This document shows, piece by piece, positions 1 through 10,100 of a stretch of 64,000 nucleotides of DNA. This DNA is from DATCRE01 sp964235605 (GTDB lineage: Bacteria > Bacteroidota > Bacteroidia > Cytophagales > Cyclobacteriaceae). The stretch's first letter is position 1. The number at the start of each line of letters is the position of its first letter. The notes under the pieces were generated by a model, which was not told where the DNA came from, made no database searches, and saw only the letters and a program-made list of their open reading frames with translations. The translations under genes were made by a program, and so were the position numbers. The stretch is from positions 124,001 through 188,000 of the forward strand of contig CAXSCR010000003.1 of the NCBI GenBank assembly GCA_964235605.1. Direction: 5' to 3'.

Positions 1-158
1 AGTGGGGTGCCATTTTTATTCAAAAATCCATTTTTATGGATTAGCCGGAATTCAGAGAAATCTAATCCAAAAAACACAACATTTTTCGCGCCGCTTACCT
101 GCGCTGATGCAGCACAAGTAATCATAGCAAATACGGTTATTAAAAGTATGAGTCTCAC
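1..158 (-). CDS. Secreted protein of unknown function, N-terminal part only
   Basis: This is the beginning of a gene that runs off the left edge of the window. Read leftwards from a GTG at 158-156 it is open for 52 codons. The first 20 residues form a clean signal peptide (basic Arg2, a Leu/Ile-rich core, then AASAQ as the likely cleavage site), followed by a mature start resembling KNVVFFGLDFSEF. GTG is preferred because no earlier in-frame ATG exists after the stop of the upstream gene, and an AG-rich stretch (AGAAAG) sits just before it. It follows the 167-739 gene by 8 nt and is probably in one operon with it. I do not recognise the family; export to the envelope is an inference from the signal peptide. 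Confidence 0.6.
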   Translation of the reverse strand, partial: MRLILLITVFAMITCAASAQVSGAKNVVFFGLDFSEFRLIHKNGFLNKNGTP

Positions 159-166
159 CTTTCTAT

Positions 167-739
167 TTATTTTAGGTTCTTTTTAATAAATTTTAAAAAC
201 ATATTTGCACTGCTTGTCATTGCAATTCTTATTCGAATAGGAACTGTTGGAGTCATGTAACTTAATTGTGCTCCCCTTACTCTAGGCACGCCAATGATAG
301 CAACCTCTTTTCCTGCTTTATCTAGTATATAAATTTTCGCCATAAATGATGAATATTTTATAGGCGAACCTGTATCAACATGGGTAGGGCGAATAATCAT
401 TTTATATTCACTATCCGGATCATCAACATTAAAATTAAGCTCCGATTTTTTCATTTTTGATGCTAAAAATTCTTGATAATTGATCAAAAGGTTCTTTTTA
501 TCTTTTTCCCAACTGGCTTCAAATTCTTCTGGTTTATCCTTTTTGCTTTTGGCATACTTGATATACTCTTCTTCGCTTTCAAGTCCATCTACTGAAGTTT
601 GAGACCAATCGAATTCCATCAAAAAGGATTTTTTACCTTTAAAAATAGAAGCATCACCTTTAATAAATTGAACACCTTCACCAGCAAACACCACCGTTGA
701 AAACATGAAACAAAGGATTAACAAAGCATTTTTTTTCAT
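167..739 (-). CDS. Secreted hypothetical protein
   Basis: The 190-residue product starts with a typical signal peptide (KK, then a hydrophobic stretch ending in VFAGEG around residue 20), so it is probably exported to the periplasm or outer membrane. The mature part is highly charged around residues 50-90 (many Lys, Glu and Asp). From about residue 105 it looks like a beta-rich domain containing 'IIRPTHVDTGSP' and 'KEVAIIGVPRVRG'. No catalytic motif or known family was recognised. It lies 8 nt before the partial secreted-protein gene at the window edge, and the two probably form a short operon reading off the left end. Function unknown. Confidence 0.7.
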   Translation of the reverse strand: MKKNALLILCFMFSTVVFAGEGVQFIKGDASIFKGKKSFLMEFDWSQTSVDGLESEEEYIKYAKSKKDKPEEFEASWEKDKKNLLINYQEFLASKMKKSELNFNVDDPDSEYKMIIRPTHVDTGSPIKYSSFMAKIYILDKAGKEVAIIGVPRVRGAQLSYMTPTVPIRIRIAMTSSANMFLKFIKKNLK

Positions 740-1228
740 AGATTTTATTTTTTAATTGTTGTGAATATACTTTTATAGTTTAAAATTTGAGTTTATAGAG
801 ATGGGTCTTATCCTGATATTTTGACATACCAGTCAGCAGGGTAATCTGTAAGGGTGCAATTAATGCGTTAGGGGGTTTCTGACTCATTAGCTCTTGATTA
901 TTACGTTTTCGTATAGCTTTTCGTTTCGCCTGGTTTGTTATGATTTCTGCTTCACTCTTGTCACAATATAATAAATATATTTTGAGTTACATTAAGATGC
1001 TGTACTTAATACATTCAAGAAATCAAACTTAAATAAACCAAAACTCTTTATCCCCATAATATGCTACGTTTATACTGGCAGAGGATGGCAATATCATTTA
1101 TAATCTAACATGTCTAATTAATAACTCCTTTATGATATTTCCTGAGCAACTAATTTAATTTACTTCATGCTTGTATTTATTGGTTAAGCAAAGCAATTTA
1201 CCTTAGATCGGTAAATACCTAAAAAAGT
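740..1228. other. Gene-free spacer between divergent genes
   Basis: This 489-bp AT-rich stretch separates two divergently transcribed genes and must hold both their promoters. I saw no exact TAnnTTTG promoter box, no convincing short open frame, no RNA gene and no clear repeat. Confidence 0.5.
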
Positions 1229-1672
1229 ATGAGAGTAGAATTTGAAAAACTAGAACTAGTTCTTGAAAACAAGCAAGGCGTTTTCAGATATGACAGGAAT
1301 ACAAAAATTCTGTATGCTAGGTTTTGGGGAATCCCAAACAAAGATTTATTAAAAGAGCTTTTTCAGGCTATGATGGATTATGCTACTCAAAACCAGATTA
1401 TAGGAGCAGTGTGTGATTTAACAAAGGTTACGGGCACTTTCACAAGTTTAAATTCATGGTTAAATTCTCATTTCTATCCTCACATGCTTTCTTTAGGATA
1501 TAAATATGTTACCATGACTTCATCAAGCAATCCATTCACAATGTTTGCCTTGACCGCTTTAATTAATTTAACTGGGCCTAAGGGAATTGAAAATAAAATG
1601 CTTAGCAATATGGATGACTGCGAAAATTGGATCTATGACAAAATGGGGATAAAATCGCTAACAGAAGCTTAG
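1229..1672 (+). CDS. Hypothetical protein, STAS/SpoIIAA-like
   Basis: A 147-residue protein without signal peptide or membrane segment, so probably cytoplasmic. The pattern of a short N-terminal beta region ('VFRYDRNTKILYARFWG'), a helix ('KDLLKELFQAMMDYA') and a buried strand ('IIGAVCDLTKVTGTF') resembles the small SpoIIAA/STAS-like proteins common in Bacteroidota. That assignment is by shape only and no phosphorylation site was identified. It is a single-gene unit facing the convergent 1850-3502 gene, with a long perfect hairpin between them. Start at the first ATG, about 25 nt after an in-frame stop. Confidence 0.6.
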   Translation: MRVEFEKLELVLENKQGVFRYDRNTKILYARFWGIPNKDLLKELFQAMMDYATQNQIIGAVCDLTKVTGTFTSLNSWLNSHFYPHMLSLGYKYVTMTSSSNPFTMFALTALINLTGPKGIENKMLSNMDDCENWIYDKMGIKSLTEA

Positions 1673-1777
1673 CTTACCCAAATTCTCATACACTTCTTAC
1701 TTAACATGAGCCCGTTCAAGATGCACATACTCAATTCAAGTAAAAAGCAATTCCAGCGCTCATAACATGCATTTGAA

Positions 1778-1817
1778 TTATTATGCCTTGCGTTACTTAG
1801 AACGCAAGGCATAATAA
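1778..1817. terminator. Bidirectional 17-bp hairpin
   Basis: A perfect 17-bp inverted repeat (arms 1778-1794 and 1801-1817, core TTATGCCTTGCGTT) encloses a 6-nt loop, ACTTAG. It lies between the ends of two convergent genes, where a bidirectional terminator is expected. The AT-rich outer arms can act as the U-tract in either direction. Confidence 0.75.
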
Positions 1818-1849
1818 ACATGCACCTGATAGATGTAGTCTGATACATG

Positions 1850-3502
1850 CTATTTCGCAAACTCTACTTTAATTAAGAGATCTTCTTTCTTCTTTTTATA
1901 GGCTTCAAATACAAAAGAGGTTGGTGAAGTCTCTTTAATTCTTCTTGGTGTAAATTGATATATCTCCATGCCTTCAACATTACGTGTATCGAGGATAGAA
2001 ATTTTCTTTACATCACCGGTTTTATCATTGATAGTATATGCGGTAAGAAATCCACCTGCACCATCGCGATGAACGGCTGGAACTTTCGTAACAGGAAGCG
2101 CAATGTTCTTTTCATTATCAAGGAATAGTAAGTAATGTTCTGTAGCTCCGGGGAAATAATAGAAAGACATTCCTCCAATGAAAGATCCTCCTCCACCGCC
2201 GCCAAACATCCCCCCTGATGCGGTCATGGGAGGAGATTGTTGACGCTTAGGAAGTTTTCTCATCCAAGCTAATTTTCCTGAGGCGTCAATCTTTGTAGCC
2301 AACATATCATTATAAAAATACGTGCTGGTAGTGGTAGTAGAATGCGTAGATGAGTTATAATGTGATCTTGTGATTACATAATGCTGTTCGCCAATAAGTA
2401 AAGTACTTCCATCGTCATTAACAATGATTTTACTAAGCCTCAAGTTTTCAAACTCAGCACGGTCTTCAACGTCTTTATCATCATTTTTACGGACTGTTCG
2501 GGAACTAGCAAATTGATTTAGAACATCAACCGGAATTTCATATGTTTTAAAATCATAGAGTTTATTATCCTGACTAAGTTTAAATAAGATCACACCATCG
2601 GCATTAGCAGCATTCTTTCCGATATTATAGAAACCGGCGCATGTCATATATCCTTTCGGACTTTCATTAAGTACTATTGTTTTAACAAAATTACCGACAA
2701 GCTCTACAGGTGTTGAGACTATTTTACCAGAAGATGAAATTTTAAGGATCTCTAGGTGATAATTTGGTTCATCTGATCCTTTTTTCCTTTCTTTGGTGGT
2801 ATCATCATTATAAACACTGGTAACGATGTATGCATTTCCTTTTGAATCTACCGAATAATCAAGATTATTCATCTTTTTCTCAGTGTAAGGCATTTTTACT
2901 TTCTTAGTCCATATTTCATTTAAGCTAGGTTCAAATATGTGCAACCCTATCATGTCGTAATTTTTACTATCATCCTTGAACTCAGGCTTAAATCTGTATT
3001 GAATAGCTAATGTAGATTCGTTACTTGAAACATAGAAATCATATTTGTCTGATACAGACATACTAAAAAATCCTGACCTCCCCAGCGTTCCTGTCAGCTT
3101 CTCCTTTACTGATATAATTTTTCTTCCTTGCCCTATAAAAGTGCCTGCTTCAAAATCAATCTCACGAGCAAAAAGCTGCTCGTTTTCCCCATCCCAATAC
3201 GAGTAGAATACATAGTATTTTCCTTGTAAGTCTGTAATTAATTCGATAACGAAATTCTTTGGAAAATCGTCATATAGCCTAACTTTAACAAAAGTAAGAT
3301 TATCTGTATTGAGTTTTTGTAGATGAATTGTCTTACGATCTACTTTAATTGTAAGAAGCTCCTTACCTTTTGAAAAGTAATATTTACTTTCAGCATCAAT
3401 AACACCATACGGCTTTCCGAGCGTTATTTTTGTCTTTGTCTGTGGGTAAGCAGCGAGGCCAAGGCATAGCAATGTGATTGTGAAGAGGGACTTTTTTACC
3501 AT
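1850..3502 (-). CDS. Secreted hypothetical protein, probable beta-propeller
   Basis: The 550-residue product begins with a signal peptide (KK, hydrophobic core, cleavage near AAYPQ at about residue 21). The rest is beta-rich, with repeating strand patterns such as 'GKYYVFYSYWDGE', 'GNAYIVTSVYND' and 'STLLIGEQHYVI', which suggests a propeller-like fold. A glycine-rich loop (GGMFGGGGGGSF) lies near residues 425-440. No catalytic signature was found. Proteins of this type are frequent and uncharacterised in Bacteroidota. No C-terminal type IX sorting domain is visible, so the final location (periplasm or outer membrane) is unclear. It stands alone, convergent with the upstream gene. Confidence 0.7.
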   Translation of the reverse strand: MVKKSLFTITLLCLGLAAYPQTKTKITLGKPYGVIDAESKYYFSKGKELLTIKVDRKTIHLQKLNTDNLTFVKVRLYDDFPKNFVIELITDLQGKYYVFYSYWDGENEQLFAREIDFEAGTFIGQGRKIISVKEKLTGTLGRSGFFSMSVSDKYDFYVSSNESTLAIQYRFKPEFKDDSKNYDMIGLHIFEPSLNEIWTKKVKMPYTEKKMNNLDYSVDSKGNAYIVTSVYNDDTTKERKKGSDEPNYHLEILKISSSGKIVSTPVELVGNFVKTIVLNESPKGYMTCAGFYNIGKNAANADGVILFKLSQDNKLYDFKTYEIPVDVLNQFASSRTVRKNDDKDVEDRAEFENLRLSKIIVNDDGSTLLIGEQHYVITRSHYNSSTHSTTTTSTYFYNDMLATKIDASGKLAWMRKLPKRQQSPPMTASGGMFGGGGGGSFIGGMSFYYFPGATEHYLLFLDNEKNIALPVTKVPAVHRDGAGGFLTAYTINDKTGDVKKISILDTRNVEGMEIYQFTPRRIKETSPTSFVFEAYKKKKEDLLIKVEFAK

Positions 3503-3662
3503 AAGAACAGTTTTATTAATTATTGTAAATTATGGTTATTACTGAAGAAATTTAATGGAAAAGGTTTAGATGTGACGCTCATGTATGTTTTGGGCTTAAT
3601 CATATTTAAGCGAACGTAAGACAAGCTCACTTTCACTTACAATATCTCTACAAATAGTCTAT

Positions 3663-4658
3663 ATGAAAAAGATCATCTATATTACTTTCCCCTTCCTAGC
3701 CATACTCTCTATTTACTTTTTAGGACCCGCCCCTGTTAAACCTACGTTCGATATAGCTCAACCTATACTTCCTAAAGAAACAGTTGCCTTGGAGCAATAC
3801 ATTATCAAAAAAGAAAAACAACATAAACTAAAACCAGATAACGAAGCACGTATAATCTGGGCTGACAGCACAAAATCAAAAACACCCTATAGCGTGGTTT
3901 ATATTCACGGATTCTCTGCAAGTCAGGAAGAGGGCGATCCTGTACATATTGACTTTGCCAAAAAATTTGGATGCAATCTTTTCTTAACCCGAATGGCTGA
4001 TCATGGAATAGATACCGTTGATCAACTTTTATATTTCTCAGCCGAACGATTCTGGCAAGACGCTAAAGAAGCTTTAGCTATTGGCAAGACGTTAGGTGAT
4101 AAAGTAATTATAATGAGTACCTCTACGGGGGGTACTTTGGCTCTAATGCTTGCTGCCGAATACCCTGATGATGTTCACGCGCTAATTAACATGTCACCCA
4201 ACATTGCTATAAATGATGCAAATGCTTGGCTTCTTAACAACCCCTGGGGTTTGCAGATGGCAAGATTGGTATTGGGAGGAAATGTTCGCTCCTTTCCTGT
4301 CGACACGCTGGTCGATAAATATTGGAATAATCCGTATCGGTTAGAGTCTGCCGTACAACTCGAAGAACTTCTTGAATCTAAAATGAATGAAGAAACTTTT
4401 CAGAAGGTAAAATGCCCGGTGCTAACAATGTATTATTATAAGAACGAAGAAGAACAAGATCGCACTGTAAAAGTAAGTGCTATACTTAATATGCATAAAC
4501 AACTTGGCACCCCTGATTCATTAAAAGTAGCGGTACCCATTCCGAATGCGGGAGCCCACGTGTTAGGTTCTCATGTCTTGTCCAAAGATATTGAGACCGT
4601 TGAGCATGAAGCAGAAAAGTTTGCTATAGAAAAGCTACGACTCGAACAGAAGCTATAA
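3663..4658 (+). CDS. Membrane-anchored alpha/beta hydrolase (paralogue A)
   Basis: A 331-residue alpha/beta hydrolase with one N-terminal hydrophobic segment (residues 4-22) ending in LGPAPVKP, so it is probably inner-membrane anchored or exported. The oxyanion region is HGFSAS (82-87). The nucleophile elbow is STSTGG, with Ser154 as the likely nucleophile in a small-x-Ser-x-Gly setting. His299 in NAGAHV is the likely general base, and an acid near Asp266 is possible. The substrate is unknown; a lipase or esterase role is family-based inference. A close paralogue lies at 51848-52849 on the other strand with the same layout and motifs. It stands alone, about 160 bp before a second, unrelated esterase gene. 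Confidence 0.85.
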   Translation: MKKIIYITFPFLAILSIYFLGPAPVKPTFDIAQPILPKETVALEQYIIKKEKQHKLKPDNEARIIWADSTKSKTPYSVVYIHGFSASQEEGDPVHIDFAKKFGCNLFLTRMADHGIDTVDQLLYFSAERFWQDAKEALAIGKTLGDKVIIMSTSTGGTLALMLAAEYPDDVHALINMSPNIAINDANAWLLNNPWGLQMARLVLGGNVRSFPVDTLVDKYWNNPYRLESAVQLEELLESKMNEETFQKVKCPVLTMYYYKNEEEQDRTVKVSAILNMHKQLGTPDSLKVAVPIPNAGAHVLGSHVLSKDIETVEHEAEKFAIEKLRLEQKL

Positions 4659-4816
4659 TTGAAATCACTGATATTTAGCTGTACGCATTTCTTTATTATT
4701 ATAACCGCTGAATGCATCCTCCATACACCATATAATATGTATGATGGGAATTCATAGTGCAAAATACTTTGTACAATTTATTCATTGAATTACCTTACTA
4801 GTCTTTAATTAATTTT

Positions 4817-6496
4817 ATGTCCATGCCCTATAAAAGATTTGTATTACCCCTCCTGTTTATTTTGTTTAGTATCCAGGCATACGCGCAAAAATTGCCCGCG
4901 GGACCTCAAGTTTTAACCTTCTTTTCTGATGTTGATGATACTGAGCAACCTTATGGACTCTATCTACCTAAGAACTATGATGAAAATAAAAAGTATCCCC
5001 TCGTTGTCATGTTGCATGGTGCAGGATCAAATCATAGGTTATCCTTAAGAAGAGTTTTTGGGAAAAGTAATGCGCCTGGTGAAACCGATGTTGAAGCAAC
5101 ACGGTATTTCCCAGAGTGGAAAGATGTGGGCTACATTGTTGCATCACCTTTAGCCCGTGGCACTATGGGGTATCAAGGCATTGCTGAACAAGATGTTTAC
5201 GATGTACTTACCGATGTAAAGAAGCGGTTTAATATAGATGAAGACAGAACTTACTTAACAGGGTTATCCATGGGCGGTGGTGGAACAATCTGGATAGGTT
5301 TAACACGTCCAGATATATGGGCAGCTTTATTTCCTGTTTGCCCCGCTCCCCCAAAAGAATCTGAATACCTCATGGGCAATGCGTTAAATATTCCGATGTA
5401 CTTCCATCATGGTGATCAAGATAGCGCCGTACCAGTTGCCGTTTCGCGTGATTGGACGAAACGTTTGAAAGACCTTGGCGTGAAGGTTTCCTACATGGAG
5501 TATCCAGGCGTGAATCATAACAGCTGGGTGAACGCTTATAAAGATGAGGCTGTGTTTGAGTGGTTCAACAAATTTACACGTAATAAATTTCCTGATCGCG
5601 TAGTGTACAATACTAAGAATTATAAATATAGTAGCGCTTACTGGGTAAAGATTGACCAACTAACCCCTGGTACACTGGCTACTATTGATGCAAAAGTTAC
5701 AGCACCTAATACTATTGAAATTAAAACAACATCGTTAGGCGGGTTTACACTTCAACTTAAAGATCATCCTAAAATAAAAACTGGTGAGCCAATTGAGCTT
5801 ATCATTAATGGTGAAAAGAAAATTAAAGTACAAGATACTTCGGGCTCTTATTCGCTGATGTTACAAAATGGCAAATGGGTAGATGGTAAAATACAAGTCG
5901 CTACCGCATCAAAGAAAGCTAGCGCCGAAGGCCCCATAAGTGAGGCATTTGCTAATCGACATATTTACGTTTATGGAACAGGTGGCAACCCAAGCGATGA
6001 AGAGGTAAAAGCGCGAATCGCTATAGCAACGCATGCAGCCAACTTATCTGAATATAGAGGTGCTTTTTTGGGCAGGCTCATGATATTTCCACGCGTTCTT
6101 TCTGACAAAGACGTAAGACCAAGTGACATTGTAAGTTCAAACCTTATCTTATTTGGCACCAAAGAGACCAACAGTATTATTGAAAAATATAGTGATCGAT
6201 TGCCCTTACAACTTAATCCTACGGCGAATGATTACGGCTTATTCTATGTTTTCCCTGTAGATAAACATTATGTAGCTATAGCATCAGGGCTCCCTTGGTG
6301 GAAGGGGACAGAAGCACTAGATTATAGGTTAATGCCCGCCTCGTTAACTTCTATTACCGAAGGAAGAGATTTTATACTTTTTAAGAACTCAGTTAGTAAT
6401 ATAATAGCTGAAGGATACTTTGATTTAAACTGGAAACTACAACCCGCAGATACGAAGAAGATTACTGACTCAGGAGTTGTTAACATTCATAAATAG
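4817..6496 (+). CDS. Secreted carboxylesterase / S9-like hydrolase
   Basis: A 559-residue exported protein. Residues 1-24 are a signal peptide ending AYAQ. The N-terminal half is an alpha/beta hydrolase of the PHB-depolymerase/phospholipase-carboxylesterase type: HGAG at 67-70, nucleophile Ser151 in GLSMGG, acid Asp202 in HHGDQD, and His234 in VNHNSW. The C-terminal half (about 260-559) has a beta-rich region and then an alpha/beta region that I could not name. The enzyme probably cleaves ester bonds of extracellular or periplasmic substrates; the actual substrate cannot be read from the sequence. The first ATG is used; a second in-frame ATG is two codons further. The end is close to a broken acetyltransferase gene. 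Confidence 0.85.
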   Translation: MSMPYKRFVLPLLFILFSIQAYAQKLPAGPQVLTFFSDVDDTEQPYGLYLPKNYDENKKYPLVVMLHGAGSNHRLSLRRVFGKSNAPGETDVEATRYFPEWKDVGYIVASPLARGTMGYQGIAEQDVYDVLTDVKKRFNIDEDRTYLTGLSMGGGGTIWIGLTRPDIWAALFPVCPAPPKESEYLMGNALNIPMYFHHGDQDSAVPVAVSRDWTKRLKDLGVKVSYMEYPGVNHNSWVNAYKDEAVFEWFNKFTRNKFPDRVVYNTKNYKYSSAYWVKIDQLTPGTLATIDAKVTAPNTIEIKTTSLGGFTLQLKDHPKIKTGEPIELIINGEKKIKVQDTSGSYSLMLQNGKWVDGKIQVATASKKASAEGPISEAFANRHIYVYGTGGNPSDEEVKARIAIATHAANLSEYRGAFLGRLMIFPRVLSDKDVRPSDIVSSNLILFGTKETNSIIEKYSDRLPLQLNPTANDYGLFYVFPVDKHYVAIASGLPWWKGTEALDYRLMPASLTSITEGRDFILFKNSVSNIIAEGYFDLNWKLQPADTKKITDSGVVNIHK

Positions 6497-6584
6497 TATA
6501 CTATTTATAAGTTTCATAACACAGCACCAGACAATTCAAAATATTGAATATCCATCTAGGCAATTTCTTTACGTTAGAAACCGA

Positions 6585-7063
6585 ATGATCATCACCAACA
6601 GTTCTGACAATTCTATACAATTCATAAAAACGTTATTTGAAACGGCTTTTGCTTTACCTGAAAGAGAGAATGGAAACAGTTGATCAGTTTGTTACAAGAA
6701 CCGGAAATGCAGCTCTTGCTAATACAAGAAGATGGCGCTTCCATAGGTTTTATTATTTTATGGGAATTAGATAGCTTGTTTTACATTCAGCATTTGGTTA
6801 TAGAGCCGATGCTACAATGCGAAGGTTATGGCAGTAAACTGATCTCTCAACTAATAAAAAACAGACGCAGACTTATCTTCGAAACCTCTTTTCCTAAGGA
6901 TGACCTCACCATAAGACGTCTGCAATTTTATGAGTGGCTTAATATTTTTAACAAGGTTAGAATGGATAACTTTTTTATGGTTCATACAGAAAGGCATATG
7001 CATCAACTTAGAATATTTATAATGGGATATATGGTAATCAATTTGAACCCAGCATTTACATAA
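6585..7063 (+). pseudogene. GNAT acetyltransferase with a -1 frameshift
   Basis: Two overlapping reading frames together spell one GNAT N-acetyltransferase. Frame 1, from ATG 6585, gives the N-terminal part up to 'FETAFALPERENGN' and stops at 6681-6683. The other frame continues from about 6677 with 'LISLLQEPEMQLLLIQEDG', the acetyl-CoA region 'VIEPMLQCEGYGSKL' and the C-terminal 'RRLQFYEWLNIF'. One missing base near 6677 would explain it. The second frame could in principle start at a TTG (6680) overlapping the stop as TTGA, but that product would lack the first strand and helix of the fold. Most likely a recent pseudogene or a sequencing error; programmed frameshifting cannot be excluded but no slippery heptamer is seen. 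Confidence 0.65.
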
Positions 7064-7099
7064 ATAGATAGTATTAACTCCTTTTTATAAATATAAAAT

Positions 7100-7126
7100 A
7101 TCCAGGATACCATAAGCATCCTGGAT
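7100..7126. terminator. Hairpin between convergent genes
   Basis: A 9-bp perfect inverted repeat, ATCCAGGAT (7100-7108) and ATCCTGGAT (7118-7126), with a 9-nt loop, sits between the convergent acetyltransferase remnant and chitinase genes. AT-rich flanks suit a bidirectional terminator. Confidence 0.65.
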
Positions 7127-7144
7127 TTAAATTATACAGCCAAC

Positions 7145-10100
7145 CTATTTCTGTATCACCATTCGAACTACATGAACATCATGATTGGTTTGAAGACGAT
7201 AGAAATAAATTCCTGATCCATGGGATGTACCATTCCATGAAATAGTGTGGGTACCTTTTTGCATCGTTTTATTTAACACGGTAGATAGTAGCTGACCGGT
7301 TACATCCATAACTTCTAGCTTCACACGACTATCATTTACTAAATGAAATTCGATGTTTGTTATATCGCTAAAAGGATTTGGATAATTGTGCGTAACCTTG
7401 GCATTCACTGATTCCAAATTTTCAGAACCAATACGTGCAGAGGAAACCTGAACAGAAGCATTACTTGGTGGGGTGAATACTTGGCCGGCGGTAATGATTC
7501 CTAGAAAACCAAACACAATTGATTGATTTGCAAGAATGGTTTGCGTAGTAGCTGCACTACGAATTTCATAATGATTACCAGTATGATTGGTTATAACTGC
7601 ATCCCATATTGGTGTGAGTTCATGCGGACAATCCAAGGCAACAAGCCAATTACTTGTAGCAACAGGTGAATTATTAAATACCCTTACTTCGCCCTGAAAA
7701 CCTGTTGACCATTCTACAATTGTCTTATATACAATTTGCAGCTGAACCGTTGTTGACGTTACAGAAATATTTACAGGAGATGAAGTTGTAACCTCGCCCT
7801 CATTATCTGTAGCACGCGTGGTAAGTGAATAACTACCGACACCAACGTTTGCCCAATTGAAAGTATAAGGACTTGAATTATCCGTTCCAAGAAGTATGCT
7901 TCCATTGTAAAACGCAACAGAAACAATAGCACCATCGGTATCTGATGCTGCTGCATTGATAGCGATGTTTGCCGGCGCATTGAATATAGCATTATTTGTA
8001 GGCAAGGTTATGTTAACTGTCGGTGGTTTATTACCTGTAACTGAAAAGCTTACTGAGGTAGAGGTTGTCACTGCACCTTCATTATCCTTTGCCCTTGCTG
8101 TGATGATATAATTACCAGTGGATACATTGTTCCAACTATAACTATAAGGATTGGAGTTGTCTGTTCCCAGCAAAACACTACCATTGTAAAAACTAACGGA
8201 AGCTACAGTTCCATTGGTATCTGTTGCCGTTGCGTTGATCGTAATATTAGCTGGAGCAATAAACGTTGATCCATTAACAGGCAGGGTTATAGATACCGTT
8301 GGCGCAGGATTAACCGAGCCGCTCACCACTTGTTCGCCTGCAAGGTTTTTACGCAGCACACCACCTTGACGAAGATTATTTACTATAGACAAAACATCTT
8401 CATAAGAAAGTATGGCATTTTTGGCGTGATATACCCAATCTGCTTTCATAGTAGTTGTTCTTACAGTTGTGGATGTACCGGTAATGTTTTGATAGATCCA
8501 GTTAGCAAATGAAATATTTACATCTGAGTCAGGTTGGTATTGGCTATGTGTAGCCACGAGTTGACCATCAATATAATATTTAACAGGCTGCCCTTCAATT
8601 ACTGCATAGACAAGGTTGTGCCATCCTGCATAAGATTGTACTACTTTATCAAACGTTCTTGTTTCGCAGGTTTCCCACGTAGTGGTATACATGGTATTTT
8701 TTCTTTCATAATGCCATGCATCCCACGGTAGATATTCAAAATCACATTCAGAATAAAGATCGGCTTGGTTACAAGTTGCATAGCTATTGATGGTGTAAAA
8801 TGTTTCAACATTGCCATCACCATATTGAGCGGGTGTATCGTCAAAGTATACACGTGCGGCAAACGTACCATTACGGTATGGAAAAATATCAGTCTCTATT
8901 CTTGAATGGCGCGTGTTATTTGGATTATTATCTGCCGTTGTGGCTACACCCATAATGGTGTTTGAAGGATTCGCCGGATCTGCAGAAAATGTAATGAGAT
9001 CTTTCGAATATATAGCGCCTGAAGGTGGGCCACTCGGGCCATCAACAACGATCCAATTATTAATAACATGAAGGGCGGGATCTGTTGAGCTGCTGTATGA
9101 GAAATCATCAAACATCTCTGTCACAAAAGGAAGCAATCCGTCTGTAATTTTATTCTGGGGTGATTCTGTTGACTTACCATTGCTACTATACGCAACGGCT
9201 TTTAAAGTATGCTTTCCACCTGCCATGTTTTGCCAGTTATAGTTGTAAGGCGCTGTTAGGTCAGAACCTAATAAAGCTCCATTTCCATAAAACTCTACGC
9301 GCTGTATCGTAAAGCCAGCCTCGACAGATGCAGTAGCTGAAATAGTTAGTGTACTTCCGGGTATGAACACAAAATTATTAGCGGGTGAAGATATCGTTAC
9401 TGTAGGCTTACCCTCGGTATTGAGATCCACACCTACTAACGCATTACCAACCACTTGCAGCAAAGGCTGTTGTTTGGTTACCTTATCAACATCCTGCGTG
9501 ATTTCCCATATCATGGCACCGAGCAGTTCTTTTTGTTTTATATAATTAGTTTTTTCATTTAATGAAGTTTCATCATCATAAGTAATAAAACCACTTCCAG
9601 AATTTTTTAAAAGATACGGAACCTTAGATTGATCATCCCAATATCTTGTCCAACCATTTCCAATAAGCGGCGCTACATCATAGTAGGCTATGCCACCACC
9701 ACCTTCACGTGGGGTTTGGTAGAGTGCTGAGTTATAAAACTCACGCCCATAAAAAGCAAGGCCCATAACAATTTGATTGGCTGGAATGTGAAGTGAATCA
9801 GTCATGTTTTTTACACCTCTGTCAACACTAAGATACCGATCACATATTTCCGGAGGGCCACAATACAAGGGTGCATTGTGAGCTGCATGAATTGAATACG
9901 CCCAGTCACCGGCATAGTCATAAGACATTAATCCAAACCAGTCTATATAATTTTTAAGGGTTGCAAAATCAACCCACGTGGCATAATACAAACTTGAATG
10001 TACAGCCATAGAGATTTCAAGATTTTTGCCTAATTGCGATTGTGCTGCTGTAAATGCCTGGCGCATTTCTGTAATTAGTGAAGTTAGATTTTGCCGATCC

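Noticed and set aside
8330..8871. Short open frames on both strands inside the chitinase gene
   Set aside because: They are frame shadows of a clearly coding region and have no start context or family resemblance.
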